From Actinomycetes bacterium (GTDB lineage Bacteria; Actinomycetota; Acidimicrobiia; Acidimicrobiales; Palsa-688), in the NCBI GenBank assembly GCA_021828475.1, contig JAJZIY010000002.1, forward strand, positions 62,001-126,000: 64,000 nucleotides of DNA, written 5' to 3'. The notes under the pieces are model-generated. The model searched no databases. It saw nothing but the letters and a program-made list of their open reading frames with translations, and was not told the origin of the DNA. A program made the translations under genes and the position numbers. Below, one piece after another: positions 9,247 to 18,500 of the stretch (the stretch's first letter is position 1; every line of letters starts with the position of its first letter).

Positions 9247-11154
9247 TCAGGGGCCCAGGCTCTCGACCGGAGGGCAGGCCGACGCCTCACGCTCGAGCCA
9301 GGAACGCAGGGCGGCGGTCGCCTCGACGTCGTTGCGGTTGTAGGTGAGCAGCCACTCCCGGGCTGCGGCCGCAGCGGCGCCGTCCTGGCCCACGGCCTCG
9401 TCGTAGCGCAGCATCGACAGCTCACCGCCGGGATCGTCGACCTCCCAGGAAAAGCCCGAAAGAGGGGCGGCCTTCTTCAGGCCGACCGACGTCCCGGTGA
9501 GCAACTGGGAGTCGAAACTGGCCAGCAGGTCCACCCACTGGTCCGAAGCGATGAGCGCTTCGACCTCTTGGCGCAGGCCCAGACGATCGGCGATCCGTCG
9601 CATCTGGGTGTCCTCGGCCGCCTCGTTGTAGCAGTACGCGCACAGGCTGAGCCTGCGCGCGGCCGCCTCGGTGCGCAGCGCCTCGAACCAGGCCCAGAAC
9701 CGCCCGAACAAGCGGGCCTCGGCAGCCGCGTCGAGGCTGTCCCAGGTGACGAAGGCCCGGTAGCCGGTGGGCAGCCCGCCGGCGGCTGACCGGTCGCTCA
9801 CGAGCACCCCCCACAGGTAGACACCGTCTTCGACGTTCTCCATGTCGACGTCCACCTCGACGTCGGCACGGCGCACCTCGACCCGCCCGACGCCGCGGCG
9901 GCGGTACGCGGGGTCTGGCCCGAGACGGGCACGGGCCATGTCCACCTGCTCGGCCAGTCCGGCCATCGGCTCGTCACAGTAGGAGGCCGTACGGGCGCAC
10001 AGCCCTCGGGCGTCTGCCAGGACGGTGACACCGGCTTCGGCGAGCCGGGCCAGCTGGGCCTTCTTCTTGTCCCCGATGACAGCCCCGACCGGCGTCGAGC
10101 CTGGGAGCTCGCCGACCGCTGCCAGCAGGGGGCGCAGGTCGACCTTGGCCGCGACCAGGCCGGCGGTGCGGTAGTCGAGCCCGGCCAGGTCGGCAAGGTC
10201 GGCCACCCCGTGGTCGCGGTGGGCGCGGAAGACCTTCCAGCCACTGCGGGGCAACAGGCTGACATTGCCGGCACCCGCGCTCAGCTCGGTGCTGCAGTGC
10301 CCGTCCCACGGGCAGGTGGCGCACTCGACGGTCCTGACCGGCACCACCACCAGGTCCACCGAGGCCTCTGCCAGGTGACGGGCCGCCACGACCATGATGT
10401 CGAGGCGGAAGTCGAACTCGAAGTCGTACACCTCCAGGGTCGAGCGGAGCTTGGTCCTGGCACTGGCAGACGGGGTCGTCCAGAGCGGTGCCTCCAGGTC
10501 GTACCAGGCGACATCGCCCTCGGTCCCGATGACCCCGCCGGACGCGGGCCCAGGCGCACCGAAGCCGCAGGCCTCCAGCATTCGCTGGTAGTGGGCGAGC
10601 TGGAGCATGTCGCTGCGCCGCTTACGTGCCGATGTGCCCGGGCGCTCCTCGGCGTCCTCCCACCTCGGAGAGGAGAGCCTTGACCAGACCGCGGCGAAGC
10701 CGGCAGCGGCGGGGCCCTGGACCGAGTGGGCCTTGACCTCGACAGCGCGGTAGGTGGGCCTCGCTTCGCGGGACTGCGACCCGGCCCGTACGAGCAGGTC
10801 AGGCTCCCCGGCCCTCCGGCCTGCCAGATCCACCGGCAGCCTGCCACCGGCGATCAGGGGCACGCCGGCGCTCATGGCGAGCAGGGTGAGCCGCTCGCGC
10901 TCGGTTGGGCTGTCAGCGCTGACCACCGCCGTGCCAGGGTGCAGGGCGAGGATGCTCTCCAACGCCATGGCCTGGAAGGCAATGCCCCGCTCGGTGCGCC
11001 GTTGCGCCGACGGCGAGGAGCCCAGCGGCTCGCAGGGCCGCAGCACGTCGAGCTGGGCCCGCACCGGGCAACGGGACGCCAGGTAGGCGCCCTGGGGACG
11101 GACCTCCGACACGTCGTAGCGGGTGACCACGTCAGCCGATCGTAGCCAGGGCAT
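9247..11154 (-). CDS. TM0106-type RecB-like nuclease with RNase H-like C-terminus
   Basis: 635 residues from ATG 11154 (MPWLRSADVVTRYDVSE). The N-terminal half is a RecB/Cas4-type PD-(D/E)XK region: early cysteine SRCPVRAQLD, the catalytic-type segment PDLLVRAGS ... YRAVEVKAHS, and a C-terminal cysteine group VECATCPWDGHC, the layout of iron-sulfur RecB nucleases. The C-terminal half resembles the YprB/RNase_H_2 ribonuclease fold (DMENVEDGVYLW, YCYNEAAEDTQM, LLTYNRNDVEAT). This combination is the TM0106 family, of uncertain biological role, perhaps DNA repair. The frame extends further upstream to 11400, but that part has no family resemblance. Confidence 0.85.
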   Translation of the reverse strand: MPWLRSADVVTRYDVSEVRPQGAYLASRCPVRAQLDVLRPCEPLGSSPSAQRRTERGIAFQAMALESILALHPGTAVVSADSPTERERLTLLAMSAGVPLIAGGRLPVDLAGRRAGEPDLLVRAGSQSREARPTYRAVEVKAHSVQGPAAAGFAAVWSRLSSPRWEDAEERPGTSARKRRSDMLQLAHYQRMLEACGFGAPGPASGGVIGTEGDVAWYDLEAPLWTTPSASARTKLRSTLEVYDFEFDFRLDIMVVAARHLAEASVDLVVVPVRTVECATCPWDGHCSTELSAGAGNVSLLPRSGWKVFRAHRDHGVADLADLAGLDYRTAGLVAAKVDLRPLLAAVGELPGSTPVGAVIGDKKKAQLARLAEAGVTVLADARGLCARTASYCDEPMAGLAEQVDMARARLGPDPAYRRRGVGRVEVRRADVEVDVDMENVEDGVYLWGVLVSDRSAAGGLPTGYRAFVTWDSLDAAAEARLFGRFWAWFEALRTEAAARRLSLCAYCYNEAAEDTQMRRIADRLGLRQEVEALIASDQWVDLLASFDSQLLTGTSVGLKKAAPLSGFSWEVDDPGGELSMLRYDEAVGQDGAAAAAAREWLLTYNRNDVEATAALRSWLEREASACPPVESLGP

Positions 11155-11344
11155 ACGACGGTGCTTCCGGCGCCGGGTACAGGTCGTTGTCGGGCACGCC
11201 CAACAGCTGCGCCCGTGACACAACACGCCGGTCCGCCATCCCATCATGCCGTCCTCGCACGGCACAGGAGTGCCCGGCAACCGGGCTTTGGCAGGTAACG
11301 ACAGACCCTCCCTCGGCGCCCAATCGGGCCGTACCGTGGAACCA

Positions 11345-11592
11345 ATGGACAGCCGGAGCGAGGGAGAGGAGTTCCGGGCGTGCCGCCGGGCTCGGACCAC
11401 TCCCGAGCAGGTGGGCCTGCCCGCCTATGGCGGCAGTCACCCGGTGAAGGGGCTGCGCCGCGAGGCATCTTGGACCTGGTGGCGGTCCCGGCGTGGGTGC
11501 GCAACGCCCGCCACGCTCCGGACCTGCCGGCCGGCTGGGCCACCACCCTCGACCAAGAGAAGGCGCGGATTGCTGAGCCCATCGACCGCTAG
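11345..11592 (+). pseudogene. relic of an XRE/MmyB-type regulator fused to an unrecognised fragment
   Basis: From ATG 11345 the first 35 codons read like the start of an MmyB-type HTH regulator: EFRACRRARTTPEQVGLPA then HPVKGLRREA, closely following the family pattern of RxRRxxxxPExVGLP and PGLRREEVA. After about 11450 this frame becomes nonsense, and a different frame (open to TAG 11592) carries a protein-like stretch, VAVPAWVRNARHAPDLPAGW. Both halves have high third-position GC in their own frame. I read this as a deletion or frameshift that destroyed a regulator gene. It directly precedes the dehydrogenase operon it may once have controlled. Confidence 0.5.
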
Positions 11593-11639
11593 CCGCTGCC
11601 CGTAACGGGCGAGGCACACAGCGAGAAAGGAATTCCGAT

Positions 11640-12674
11640 ATGCGAGCAACGATCATCCACGGCGCCGGCGACATCCGCGTCGAGACCGTCCCCGACCCCG
11701 AGATCCTCGAGCCGACCGACGCACTGGTCCGGGTCGTCACCGCCTGCATCTGCGGCAGCGACCTGTGGCCGTACCGGTCCATGGCCCCCTCCGAGGAGGG
11801 CAACCGCATCGGCCACGAGTTCATCGGCATCATCGAAGACATCGGCGCGGACGTGGCGGGGTTCGAAGCCGGTGACCTGGTGGTCGCCCCGTTCGTGTGG
11901 TCTGACGGCACCTGCGACTTCTGCGAGGAGGGCCTGCAGACCTCGTGCCGTCACGGCGGGATGTGGGCCCGCAACGGCATCGACGGCGGCCAGGGAGAAG
12001 CGGTGCGGGTGCCCCAGGCGCAGGGCACCCTGGTCAAGCTCCCCGTCGGGGCCGACTCGGCCCTCATGCCGTCGCTGCTCAGTCTGTCGGACGTGTTCCC
12101 CACCGGCTACCACTGCGCCCGCACGGCCGGGGTCAGCCCCCGGACCACCGTGACCGTGATCGGCGACGGTGCCGTCGGCCTGTCCGCCGTGCTGTCAGCC
12201 AAGCGGCTCGGCGCCGAGCGGATCATCTTGATGGGCCATCACAAGGACCGCACCGACCTCGGACGGGAGCTCGGCGCCACCGACGTGGTCGCTGAACGCG
12301 GCGAGGAGGGCATCGAGCGGGCCCGGGAGCTCACCGGCGGCGACGGCACCCACACCGTCCTCGAGTGCGTCGGCCTGGTCGAGGCGATCGAGACCGCCTT
12401 CGCCGTCGTGCGCGACGGCGGGACTGTCAGCCGGGTCGGCGCCCCGCAGTATGGCGACGTCCCCATGCCGTTCCCGGTCTTCCTGCGCAATGTCACCCTG
12501 ACCGGAGGTGTCGCCCCGGCCCGGGCCTACATCCCCGAGCTGCTGCCCGACGTGCTCGAAGGCAGGACCGAGCCCGGCAAGGTGTTCGACCTGACCGTCG
12601 GCCTCGACGACATCGCCGACGGGTACCGGGCCATGGCCGACCGGACCGCCCTGAAGGTCCTCGTCCGGCCCTGA
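11640..12674 (+). CDS. zinc-dependent alcohol dehydrogenase family protein (MDR)
   Basis: 344 residues with a good ribosome site (GAAAGGA) before ATG 11640. Catalytic zinc ligands fit CGSD near residue 38 and GHEFIG near 59. Only three of the four structural zinc cysteines are visible (TCDFCEEGLQTSC); an aspartate (in WSDGTC) stands where the first is expected. The NAD(P) fold is VIGDGAVGLSAVLSAKRLGA. It should oxidise an alcohol or reduce an aldehyde; substrate unknown. The cupin gene follows 47 bp later and the carboxymuconolactone decarboxylase further on, a common small catabolic or detoxification set. Confidence 0.9.
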   Translation: MRATIIHGAGDIRVETVPDPEILEPTDALVRVVTACICGSDLWPYRSMAPSEEGNRIGHEFIGIIEDIGADVAGFEAGDLVVAPFVWSDGTCDFCEEGLQTSCRHGGMWARNGIDGGQGEAVRVPQAQGTLVKLPVGADSALMPSLLSLSDVFPTGYHCARTAGVSPRTTVTVIGDGAVGLSAVLSAKRLGAERIILMGHHKDRTDLGRELGATDVVAERGEEGIERARELTGGDGTHTVLECVGLVEAIETAFAVVRDGGTVSRVGAPQYGDVPMPFPVFLRNVTLTGGVAPARAYIPELLPDVLEGRTEPGKVFDLTVGLDDIADGYRAMADRTALKVLVRP

Positions 12675-12721
12675 GCGAGCCATCACGAAGACGAACACGA
12701 ACACGGAGAGGAGATCGTTCG

Positions 12722-13120
12722 ATGGAGATTTCAGCCAAGCCGCCCACGGCCAAAGGCCCGGCCGCGACTTTCACCGGCGAAGTCTGGGTGGACCCGATCA
12801 CCCGGGGACTGCCGGCGTCACAGCTCAACGTTGCCGCGGTGCGCTTCACCCCAGGGGCGCACAGCGCCTGGCACTCCCATGACGGCGGCCAGACCCTGTA
12901 CGTGACCGAAGGCAGAGGCCTGGTCCAGGTGCGGGGCGAGGAGGCGGTCGAGCTTCACGCCGGGGACGTCGTGCACGCCCCTGGCGGCGAAGAGCACTGG
13001 CATGGAGCCACCCCCGATGACTTCATGACGCACCTGTCCATCACCGAGGGCGCCCCCCGCTGGGGTGACCACGTCACCGACGAGGAGTACGCAGCCGCCC
13101 GCCCGAAGCAGCAGCGCTAG
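12722..13120 (+). CDS. single-domain cupin protein
   Basis: 132 residues from ATG 12722, preceded by ACGGAGAGGAG. Cupin motif 1 shows the metal ligands in HSAWHSHDGGQTLYVTEG (H, H, Q/E region) and motif 2 the second set in HAPGGEEHWHGA. It is a small beta-barrel protein of the type annotated as a cupin-domain carboxymuconolactone-decarboxylase partner; it may be an isomerase or a binding protein. It shares a transcription unit with the dehydrogenase upstream. Confidence 0.88.
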   Translation: MEISAKPPTAKGPAATFTGEVWVDPITRGLPASQLNVAAVRFTPGAHSAWHSHDGGQTLYVTEGRGLVQVRGEEAVELHAGDVVHAPGGEEHWHGATPDDFMTHLSITEGAPRWGDHVTDEEYAAARPKQQR

Positions 13121-13346
13121 GTGCCCGGCTCCACGGCTGCGGCCTGGAGCGCAGAGGACCTGGACAGGACCGGCGGTGCCGAGGAGCTACGGCCCGCCTC
13201 CCCCCGCCCGGACGGTCTGCTCAGGCCGTGTACGACCGGCACGGCCCCCGCATCGCCGGTCACGCGGTCGGGACCGACACCCACCCGGTCACCGTCCGGC
13301 TCGTGCCGGTGACCAACAGCCGAGGAGGAACCCATGGCCATCAGTG
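13121..13346 (+). pseudogene. DUF2255 gene with internal deletion
   Basis: From GTG 13121 the frame begins WSAEDLDRTGGAEELRPA then SPRPDGLLRP, matching the N-terminus I expect of DUF2255 proteins. At about 13225 the similarity jumps to another frame, AVYDRHGPRIAGHAVGTD then HPVTVRLVPV, which matches the family C-terminus. The central 60-70 residues are missing and the frame is shifted, so no functional protein can be made. It begins at the base after the cupin stop, consistent with a former operon member. Confidence 0.55.
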
Positions 13347-14089
13347 ACACCGCCCGCAAGAACCACGACGAGCTCTTCCCCGACCGCGTACCCACCCTTG
13401 CCGCCACCGACCCGGAGCTGGTCGAGGTCTTCGACAACTTCGCCTTCGACGAGGTACTGGCCCACAGCCGGCTCGACACCCGGACCAGGCTCATGGTCCA
13501 GCTCGCTGCCCTGATCGCGTGCGGGGCGCCGGCCGAGTACCGGGTCATGCTCGGTGCCGCCCTCACCGCCGGCGTCACGCCGGTCGAGGCCAAGGAGATC
13601 GTCTACCAGGCCGTCCCCTACGTAGGCATGGGACGGGTCTTCGACTTCGTCCACGCAACCAACGACGTCCTCACCGACCGCGGCATCGAACTGCCCCTGC
13701 CCGGGCAGTCCAACACCGCCCCGGGAACACGCGCCGACAAGGGCCGGGCGGTGCAGGAGCAGATCGCCGGCGCCGACCGGGTCCAAGCGATGTACGAGAA
13801 CGCAGGCGAAGACGAGCTGCACTTCCAGCAGTTCCTCTCGGCAAACTGCTTCGGCGACTACCTGGCCCGCTCCGGGATCGACATCGTCACCCGCGAGCTG
13901 ATCACCTTCGCACTGCTGGTCTCCCTCGGAGGAGCCGACCCGCAAGCCAGGGGGCACGTCGCCGCCAACCTCAACGTGGGCAACACCCGCCAGCAGCTCC
14001 TCGACGTCATCACGGTCCTCGTCCCGTTCATCGGCTACCCCCGCTCGCTCAACGCCCTGGGAGCCGTGAACGGCATCACCCGGTCATGA
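13334..14089 (+). CDS. carboxymuconolactone decarboxylase family protein, two CMD domains
   Basis: 251 residues with a strong ribosome site (GAGGAGG) before ATG 13334. Two alpha-helical CMD units are visible: the first around 40-105 (LMVQLAALIACGAPAEYRVM), the second around 165-235 (ELITFALLVSLGGADPQA, GHVAANLNVGNT). Most enzymes of this family with a CxxC are peroxidase-like; here the first domain keeps only one cysteine (IACGAPAEY) and the second none at that site, so an AhpD-like activity is unlikely. The role is probably catabolic, together with the dehydrogenase and cupin. Confidence 0.88.
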   Translation: MAISDTARKNHDELFPDRVPTLAATDPELVEVFDNFAFDEVLAHSRLDTRTRLMVQLAALIACGAPAEYRVMLGAALTAGVTPVEAKEIVYQAVPYVGMGRVFDFVHATNDVLTDRGIELPLPGQSNTAPGTRADKGRAVQEQIAGADRVQAMYENAGEDELHFQQFLSANCFGDYLARSGIDIVTRELITFALLVSLGGADPQARGHVAANLNVGNTRQQLLDVITVLVPFIGYPRSLNALGAVNGITRS

Positions 14090-14211
14090 CCACGACTGGC
14101 CCATCCGCCAATCCGGCGCCAGTCGGTCACGTGCCGCCCACGTGGCCGGCACGGCGCCAGGGCATGCCCATTGGGAAACCCACCGTCGAAGAAGGGCGCG
14201 CGCTGTCGTAA
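14086..14211 (+). CDS. small ORF of 41 residues, possible N-terminal stub
   Basis: ATG 14086 overlaps the decarboxylase stop by 4 bp (ATGA), the arrangement used by real coupled genes in this window, and third positions are GC-rich. The sequence contains PTWPARRQGMPIGKPTVEEG and ends at TAA 14211. I do not recognise it. Its position just before a truncated mannosidase suggests that it is the start of a gene whose remainder was lost. Confidence 0.3.
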   Translation: MTTTGPSANPAPVGHVPPTWPARRQGMPIGKPTVEEGRALS

Positions 14212-14277
14212 CGGTACCACCGGCATTTTCCACCCAGGGCGACGCTGCGGCGCTCGGGGTGCGAAGGCGCCGGTCCG

Positions 14278-15420
14278 GTGACTTGCCAGGCTACGTCGGG
14301 GCCCGCCCGTCGGGCCTGCGACGCAAGCACGGCTCCGACGTCGTGTGCCAAGCTCGCCTCCGGTTACGGTGTGACGAGGCTCGAGAACGACCTGCTGCGC
14401 GTGGCACTGGACGACGACGGCCACCTGGTCTCCCTGTTCGACAAGAGGGCGGCCCGCGAGGTCGTACCGGCCGGGTTTGTGGCCAAGGTGCTGCAGCTGC
14501 ACCCCGACTACCCCAACAACTGGCCCGCTTGGGATATCGACCCCTTCTACAACCACTCCCACCTCGATATCGGCCGGCCCCGGAGCATCGCCGTGCGCAG
14601 TTCCGGGCCCGAGGAGGCAGTGCTCGAGCTGGAGTACGAGTTCAGTTCCTCCCGCGTGACCGAGACCCTGCGCCTGGAAGCCGGCAGTGAGGCCCTCGTA
14701 GTCGAGCTCGAGGTGGAATGGCACGAGCACGAGCGCCTGCTGAAGCTGGCCCTGCCTCTCGATGTGCATGCGGACGAGTCGGTAGCCGAGATCCAGTTCG
14801 GGCATCTTCGCCGGCCCACCCACAACAACACCTCATGGGACAACGCCCGGTTCGAGACCGTGGCTCACCGCTACCTCTACCTGGGAGAGGCGGGTTACGG
14901 CGTGGCGCTGGTCAACTCGGGCACCTACGGCCACGACGTCTCGTCCCTGCCCCGACAGGGTGGCGGTAAAGCAGCACAGGCCCGGATGACGGTAATACGC
15001 AGTGCCAACTTCCCCGACCCGAGAGGGGAGAGCGGGCTCCATCGGTTCGGCTACGCCATCGTGCCCGGGGCCACGGTCGAGGACGCGGTGCGCCATGGGT
15101 ACTGGTTCAACCTACCCGCACGTCGGGCAAATGGTGCGGCGCCTGTGGCACCCCTGGTGGCTCTGAGCAATGACGCCATCGTCGTGGAGGCCGTCAAGGC
15201 CGCGGACGACCGCAGCGGTGATGTGGTCGTACGCTGCTACGAGGCGCTCGGGGGCCGGGCCGACGGGGTGCTCACCACCTCGTTCTCCCTGGCAGGCGCG
15301 GAAGTGACAGATCTGCTCGAGCGCCGTTTGGAGGAACTGTCCGTGGCTGCGGGCAACCAGGTCCACCTCCAGCTCCGTCCGTTCCAGATCCTTACGCTGC
15401 GCCTGCGTCCGGAGCAGTGA
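14278..15420 (+). pseudogene. C-terminal fragment of a GH38 alpha-mannosidase
   Basis: From about 14345 the protein matches the C-terminal beta-sandwich of GH38 alpha-mannosidases: LENDLLRVALDDDGHLVSLF, DKRAAREVVPAG, the WPAWDIDPFY segment, LPLDVHADESVAEIQFGHLR, FANFPDP-like SANFPDPRGESG, and the ending LRPFQILTLRLR. A full enzyme is about 1000 residues with the catalytic barrel first; here the entire N-terminal two thirds, including the nucleophile aspartate region, is absent, and the first about 20 codons of the frame are unrelated. No ribosome site is seen. The remaining about 360 codons are still open, so the truncation looks recent or the fragment is under some constraint. Confidence 0.75.
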
Positions 15421-15590
15421 CGGTCCTCCCGTGCCGTCGCGTGGCCGGTCCCGAGAGGGCGGCCGAGCGGGACAGGGATGACCCGTGCCGTGCCACCTAG
15501 ACTGCACCTGGCCTCTCGGGCATGGGCGACGACCCGGCCTGGCGACGGCCGCAGGCCGGTTACATCGGCCCCGACAACCAAGGAGAAGAC

Positions 15591-16625
15591 ATGCGTTTTC
15601 GCACACTAGGCAACAGCGGCTGCTCGGTTTCGACACTGTGCCTGGGCACCATGACCTTTGGCTCGGAGTCCGACGAGAAGACCAGTCACGCTCAGCTCGA
15701 CCGGTACATCGCTGCCGGGGGCAACTTCATCGACACAGCTGACGTCTACAGCGGCACGGAGTCAGAATCGATCATCGGGCGGTGGTTGGCGAGGCAGTCA
15801 GCTGGGACCAGGGAGTCGGTCGTGATCGCCACGAAGGGCCGCTTCCCGACAGGTGACAGCACCAACGAGGTCGGCCTGTCCCGTCGCCACCTGTGGCGGG
15901 CCATCGACGCCTCCCTCAGTCGCTTGGGAGTGGAGTGCATCGACCTCTACCAGGTGCATGCCTGGGACCCCCTGACCCCGCTCGAGGAGACCTTGCGGGT
16001 GCTCGACGACGCCGTGCGGGCGGGGAAGATCCACTACGTCGGCCTGTCGAACTTCACCGGCTGGCAGCTCCAGCGGGCCGTCGACGTCTCCGCTGCCCGG
16101 GGCTACACGCCCCTGGTCAGTCTCCAGCCTCAGTACAACCTGCTGGCCCGAGAAGTGGAGTGGGAGATGGTCCCGGCGTGCGCCGCCAACGGGCTTGGCC
16201 TCCTGCCCTGGTCGCCGCTCGGGGGCGGGTGGCTGACGGGCAAGTACAAGCAGGAGGAGGTGCCCACGGGCGCCACCCGTCTTGGCGAGAACCCTGACCG
16301 CGGTGTGGAGTCGTACTACAGGCGCAGCCGCCAGCAGAGGACCTGGGAAGTTCTGGACGCCGTCGGTGCCGTGGCCAAGCAGACGGGGGCCTCCATGGCG
16401 CAGGTGGCCCTGACCTGGCTGCGTGAGAGGCCCACCGTCACCTCGGTGATCCTCGGCTGCCGGACCATCGAACAGTTGGAGGACAACCTGGGGGCAGCGG
16501 AGCTCGACCTCGGGGCTGAGCACGTCGCCGCACTGGACAGCGCCAGCGACCCAGGTGCGGCCGACTACCCGTACGGCGAGCCGGGCCAGAACCAGCGCAG
16601 CCGCAAGATCGCCGGGGGGCGTTGA
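15591..16625 (+). CDS. aldo/keto reductase
   Basis: 344 residues from ATG 15591, preceded by AAGGAGAAGAC. The catalytic tetrad is present: D and Y in FIDTADVYSGTESE, K in VVIATKGRF, H in DLYQVHAWDP. The NADPH-binding C-terminal part has TSVILGCRTIEQLEDNL. It belongs to the AKR branch of Tas/YajO-like reductases acting on aldehydes or sugars. It lies between the mannosidase fragment and the ROK regulator, so a sugar-derived substrate is plausible (inference). Confidence 0.92.
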   Translation: MRFRTLGNSGCSVSTLCLGTMTFGSESDEKTSHAQLDRYIAAGGNFIDTADVYSGTESESIIGRWLARQSAGTRESVVIATKGRFPTGDSTNEVGLSRRHLWRAIDASLSRLGVECIDLYQVHAWDPLTPLEETLRVLDDAVRAGKIHYVGLSNFTGWQLQRAVDVSAARGYTPLVSLQPQYNLLAREVEWEMVPACAANGLGLLPWSPLGGGWLTGKYKQEEVPTGATRLGENPDRGVESYYRRSRQQRTWEVLDAVGAVAKQTGASMAQVALTWLRERPTVTSVILGCRTIEQLEDNLGAAELDLGAEHVAALDSASDPGAADYPYGEPGQNQRSRKIAGGR

Positions 16626-17028
16626 CCTTGCAAGCCACCTCGGCCAGCTCCACGTACTGTCTCAGTCGACGTTGCGGGCCGCCCGGCGCAGATGGCAAGG
16701 GTTGTCGTAGCCTACGGCCCCGAGGACGCCGACGTCTCCGTCGAAGTGCACGGGCCCGGGCAGAGCCCGGGCGGTGCCTGAGAGGGGCAGCTGAGCCCAT
16801 TGCCGTCCGGGGTGCCCGGTCGTCGATCGTGATGCCCGTCCAAAGGCCCCGGGCTGGCAGGCCCCGGGCATAACACGCCGGGGCCGCCCCTGCCCGAGGA
16901 GTGGTCGTTGGACGTCGGCTCCTGTCACCGTGGCGGCGACCTCGGCTCGCTGGTCGTCACCTGTCGCTCCCGGTACCACCCATCGACACCTGAGTAGCGG
17001 CGCGTGGCCCCTGTTGCAACCAGTTGCG
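16626..17028. other. non-coding stretch between convergent genes
   Basis: About 400 bp separate the convergent aldo/keto reductase and ROK genes. No frame on either strand looks like protein. The only clear structure is the hairpin at 16861-16884. A short GC-rich duplication (GGCCCCGGGC, near 16846 and again near 16860) is next to it. Confidence 0.5.
16861..16884. terminator. possible terminator hairpin
   Basis: GCCCCGG (16861-16867) pairs with CCGGGGC (16878-16884) over a 10-nt loop, between convergent genes. No U-tract. Confidence 0.35.
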
Positions 17029-18261
17029 CTAGGCACTGACCAGGTCGGCCGTGCTCGGGGAGTAGGCGGCGTGTAGTACAAGGGACGCAGCGCCCAGAGC
17101 GGCCCCCGCATCGGCCATGTCCGAGATGACCACGCGCATGGTGTGGGTCTTGCGGGCCAAGGGTCGGGAGCTGACGAGCTCGCTCACCCGCTGCTGGTAG
17201 ATCTGGGCGACGTGGTTGACGCTCTTGCCTCCGATGACGAGCAGGTCGGGGTCCAGCGCATTGGCGATGACGACGGCGCAGGCCCCGATATAGTCGGCCA
17301 CCCGGTCCACCACCTGGCGTGCCACGGGGTCTTCGGCCACCGCAGCCAGGCAGATGGACTGATGGTCCAACAGCTCAGGGTCCCGGTCGAAGACACGGGA
17401 CAGCGAGCTCCTCTTCCCGAGGGCCAGTTCGGCTCGGACGGCGCGGACGATGGCGGCCGGGCTGCACATGGACTCGAGGCAGCCTGTGTTGCCGCAGTAA
17501 CAGAGATTCCCACTGGGCTCGACGACTATGTGGCCGAACTCGCCTGCGTTGCGTGAGGCGCCGCGGTAGATCTCGTTGGAGAGGAACATGGCGCCACCGA
17601 TACCGGTGCCGAGGTACAGGAACGCGAAGTCGGAGGTGGTGCGCCCGTGGCCGCACCAACGTTCACCGATGGCCGCCGCGTTGGCGTCGTTGTCTATGAT
17701 GACGTCGAAGTCCATGTACCTCTTGAGCAGGTTCTTGATGGGCACCTGGGTCCAGCGGTCCTGTCGGGGCGGCGAGATAACGAGGCCCTGGTCCTGGTCG
17801 ATTGGCCCAGGACATGCGGCACCCACGCCCAGGATCCGGGAGCCTGGGATGCCAAGCTGCTCCAACTGTCTGTGCGCGATGTCCGCCGTCTCGGCGATGA
17901 TCTCCTCCGGCTCCAGTTCGGGTGAGATCGTCTTGCGGGAGTGCGCCAACTTGCGGCCCATCAGGTCCACCACGACAACGGAGACCTCTATGGGGTCGAA
18001 GTGGATGCCGACGGCGTAGGACGCATTGGCGTTTACCCGGAGCGCCGTGCGGGGCTTGCCACCACCGGAGGGGACCGGCCCGCCCTCCTCCACGATCCCC
18101 TGGTCGATCAGACGGCGCACGATCACCGACACGGTCTGGGCGGTGAGGCCTGTCTGCTTGGCGATCTCGACCCGGCTGATACCCTCACCGGCCTGGATCG
18201 CACTGAGCACGACGTTCATGTTGTAGCTGCCGATACGAGGCAGGTTGGTGCCGCTGAACAT
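17029..18261 (-). CDS. ROK family transcriptional regulator (NagC/XylR type)
   Basis: 410 residues from ATG 18261, with GGAAAGGTGGG as ribosome site. N-terminal winged helix (SRVEIAKQTGLTAQTVSVIV), then a ROK sugar-kinase-like domain: ATP-type loop LGVGAACPGPID, sugar site DNDANAAAIGE, phosphate loop FLYLGTGIGGAMF, and the zinc motif GEFGH ... CYCGNTGCLE. The HTH fusion makes it a sugar-responsive repressor and not a kinase. Its target may be a carbohydrate gene nearby, such as the reductase or the lost mannosidase locus; no operator could be assigned. Confidence 0.92.
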   Translation of the reverse strand: MFSGTNLPRIGSYNMNVVLSAIQAGEGISRVEIAKQTGLTAQTVSVIVRRLIDQGIVEEGGPVPSGGGKPRTALRVNANASYAVGIHFDPIEVSVVVVDLMGRKLAHSRKTISPELEPEEIIAETADIAHRQLEQLGIPGSRILGVGAACPGPIDQDQGLVISPPRQDRWTQVPIKNLLKRYMDFDVIIDNDANAAAIGERWCGHGRTTSDFAFLYLGTGIGGAMFLSNEIYRGASRNAGEFGHIVVEPSGNLCYCGNTGCLESMCSPAAIVRAVRAELALGKRSSLSRVFDRDPELLDHQSICLAAVAEDPVARQVVDRVADYIGACAVVIANALDPDLLVIGGKSVNHVAQIYQQRVSELVSSRPLARKTHTMRVVISDMADAGAALGAASLVLHAAYSPSTADLVSA

Positions 18262-18500
18262 AAGCCCACCTTTCCGTACCGCATCGTAGGTCCCAGGCTG
18301 CCCCAACTCAAAGACCGGGCGAGAGCGTCCCGGAGCCCAGGGCGCTTCAGGTCGCCGGCCTGGGCCGAGTGACGCAGGTAGCGGTAGCTTGGCGCGCCGC
18401 CGTGTGGGGCACGGCCTTGGGCCAGAACAGCTCTGGGACGCGCCGTGCCACGGCCCGGTCCGCCACCTGTTCTGTTGGGCGCCCCGTCGGGGCCAACAGG
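18262..18500. other. non-coding stretch upstream of the ROK gene
   Basis: Holds the ROK gene's promoter region; no protein-like frame and no clear repeat was seen. Confidence 0.4.

Noticed and set aside
16662-17111. 149-codon minus-strand frame in the reductase/ROK gap, containing PVHFDGDVGVLGAVGYDN
   Set aside because: Only a short stretch looks protein-like; no family recognised, it overlaps the ROK 3' end, and no start signal is present.
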